Source: Deltaproteobacteria bacterium
GTDB lineage: Bacteria; Desulfobacterota; Desulfobacteria; Desulfobacterales; JAFDDL01
DNA length: 5,389 nt
Direction of reading: 5' to 3'
NCBI GenBank assembly: GCA_019310865.1
Contig: JAFDDL010000295.1
Span: forward strand, 1-5,389
The translations under genes and the position numbers were made by a program. Each line of letters begins with the position of its first letter. The first letter of the stretch is position 1. This document shows positions 5,316 through 5,389 of this stretch, piece after piece. The notes under the pieces were generated by a model, which had not been told where the DNA came from, did not search any database, and saw only the letters and a program-made list of their open reading frames with translations.

Positions 5316-5389
5316 TGTATTTTCCTTTCAAATCATTATGCGGTAGGGGTTTTGCAAATACCCTCCCACTGTTTCCAGAAATTTGTGAG
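5316..5389 (-). other. Upstream segment, probably the end of a preceding minus-strand gene; frame uncertain
   Basis: Besides the aminotransferase ribosome binding site, this stretch is open in all three minus-strand frames from the window edge, so the upstream gene cannot be read with certainty. One frame gives 17 residues ending CKTPTA before tandem TAA TGA stops (5338-5333), 20 bases before the aminotransferase ATG. Another runs to a TGA at 5330-5328, ending NPYRIMI. Either spacing would fit an operon that continues beyond the window. No clear -35/-10 promoter is visible. Confidence 0.3.

Overview
The window reads as a piece of a bacterial chromosome with all recognisable genes on the minus strand, so the transcriptional order runs from high to low coordinates. 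Base composition looks close to half G+C by eye. Shine-Dalgarno sequences of the AGGAG/GGAGG type precede the genes, gaps are short, and there are no mobile elements, RNA genes or CRISPR arrays. The lineage cannot be fixed from five enzymes. The mix of an acetoin-dehydrogenase-like E1 pair with short-chain dehydrogenase, VOC and class III aminotransferase genes would suit a Gram-negative heterotroph, possibly a Desulfobacterota or another proteobacterium, but this is a low-confidence impression.

Layout in order of transcription. Positions 5389-5316 hold the end of an unidentified upstream gene or leader. Positions 5315-3993 encode a PLP-dependent class III aminotransferase of the glutamate-1-semialdehyde-aminomutase-like group. 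Positions 3992-3896 are a structured spacer with heptad repeats and alternative hairpins. Positions 3895-2888 encode a protein with two VOC (glyoxalase/methylmalonyl-CoA-epimerase-like) domains. A perfect 12-bp hairpin covers that gene's stop codon. Positions 2842-2090 encode a classical short-chain dehydrogenase/reductase. Positions 2069-1101 and 1022-48 encode the alpha and beta subunits of a thiamine-diphosphate-dependent 2-oxoacid/acetoin dehydrogenase E1. Positions 47-1 contain no gene that can be identified.

Together the genes look like one catabolic operon, or an operon with internal control points. A workable but inferred scheme has four steps: the aminotransferase removes an amino group to give a carbonyl compound; the SDR interconverts a hydroxyl and a ketone; the VOC protein isomerises, epimerises or cleaves an intermediate; and the E1 pair decarboxylates a 2-oxoacid, or cleaves an alpha-hydroxyketone or diketone, and passes the acyl group to a lipoyl E2. 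No E2 or E3 gene is present in the window. The substrate is unknown. The points most worth a second look are the gene combination itself, the loss of a normally conserved acidic residue in E1 beta, the unequal metal sites of the two VOC domains, and the two structured intergenic spacers.
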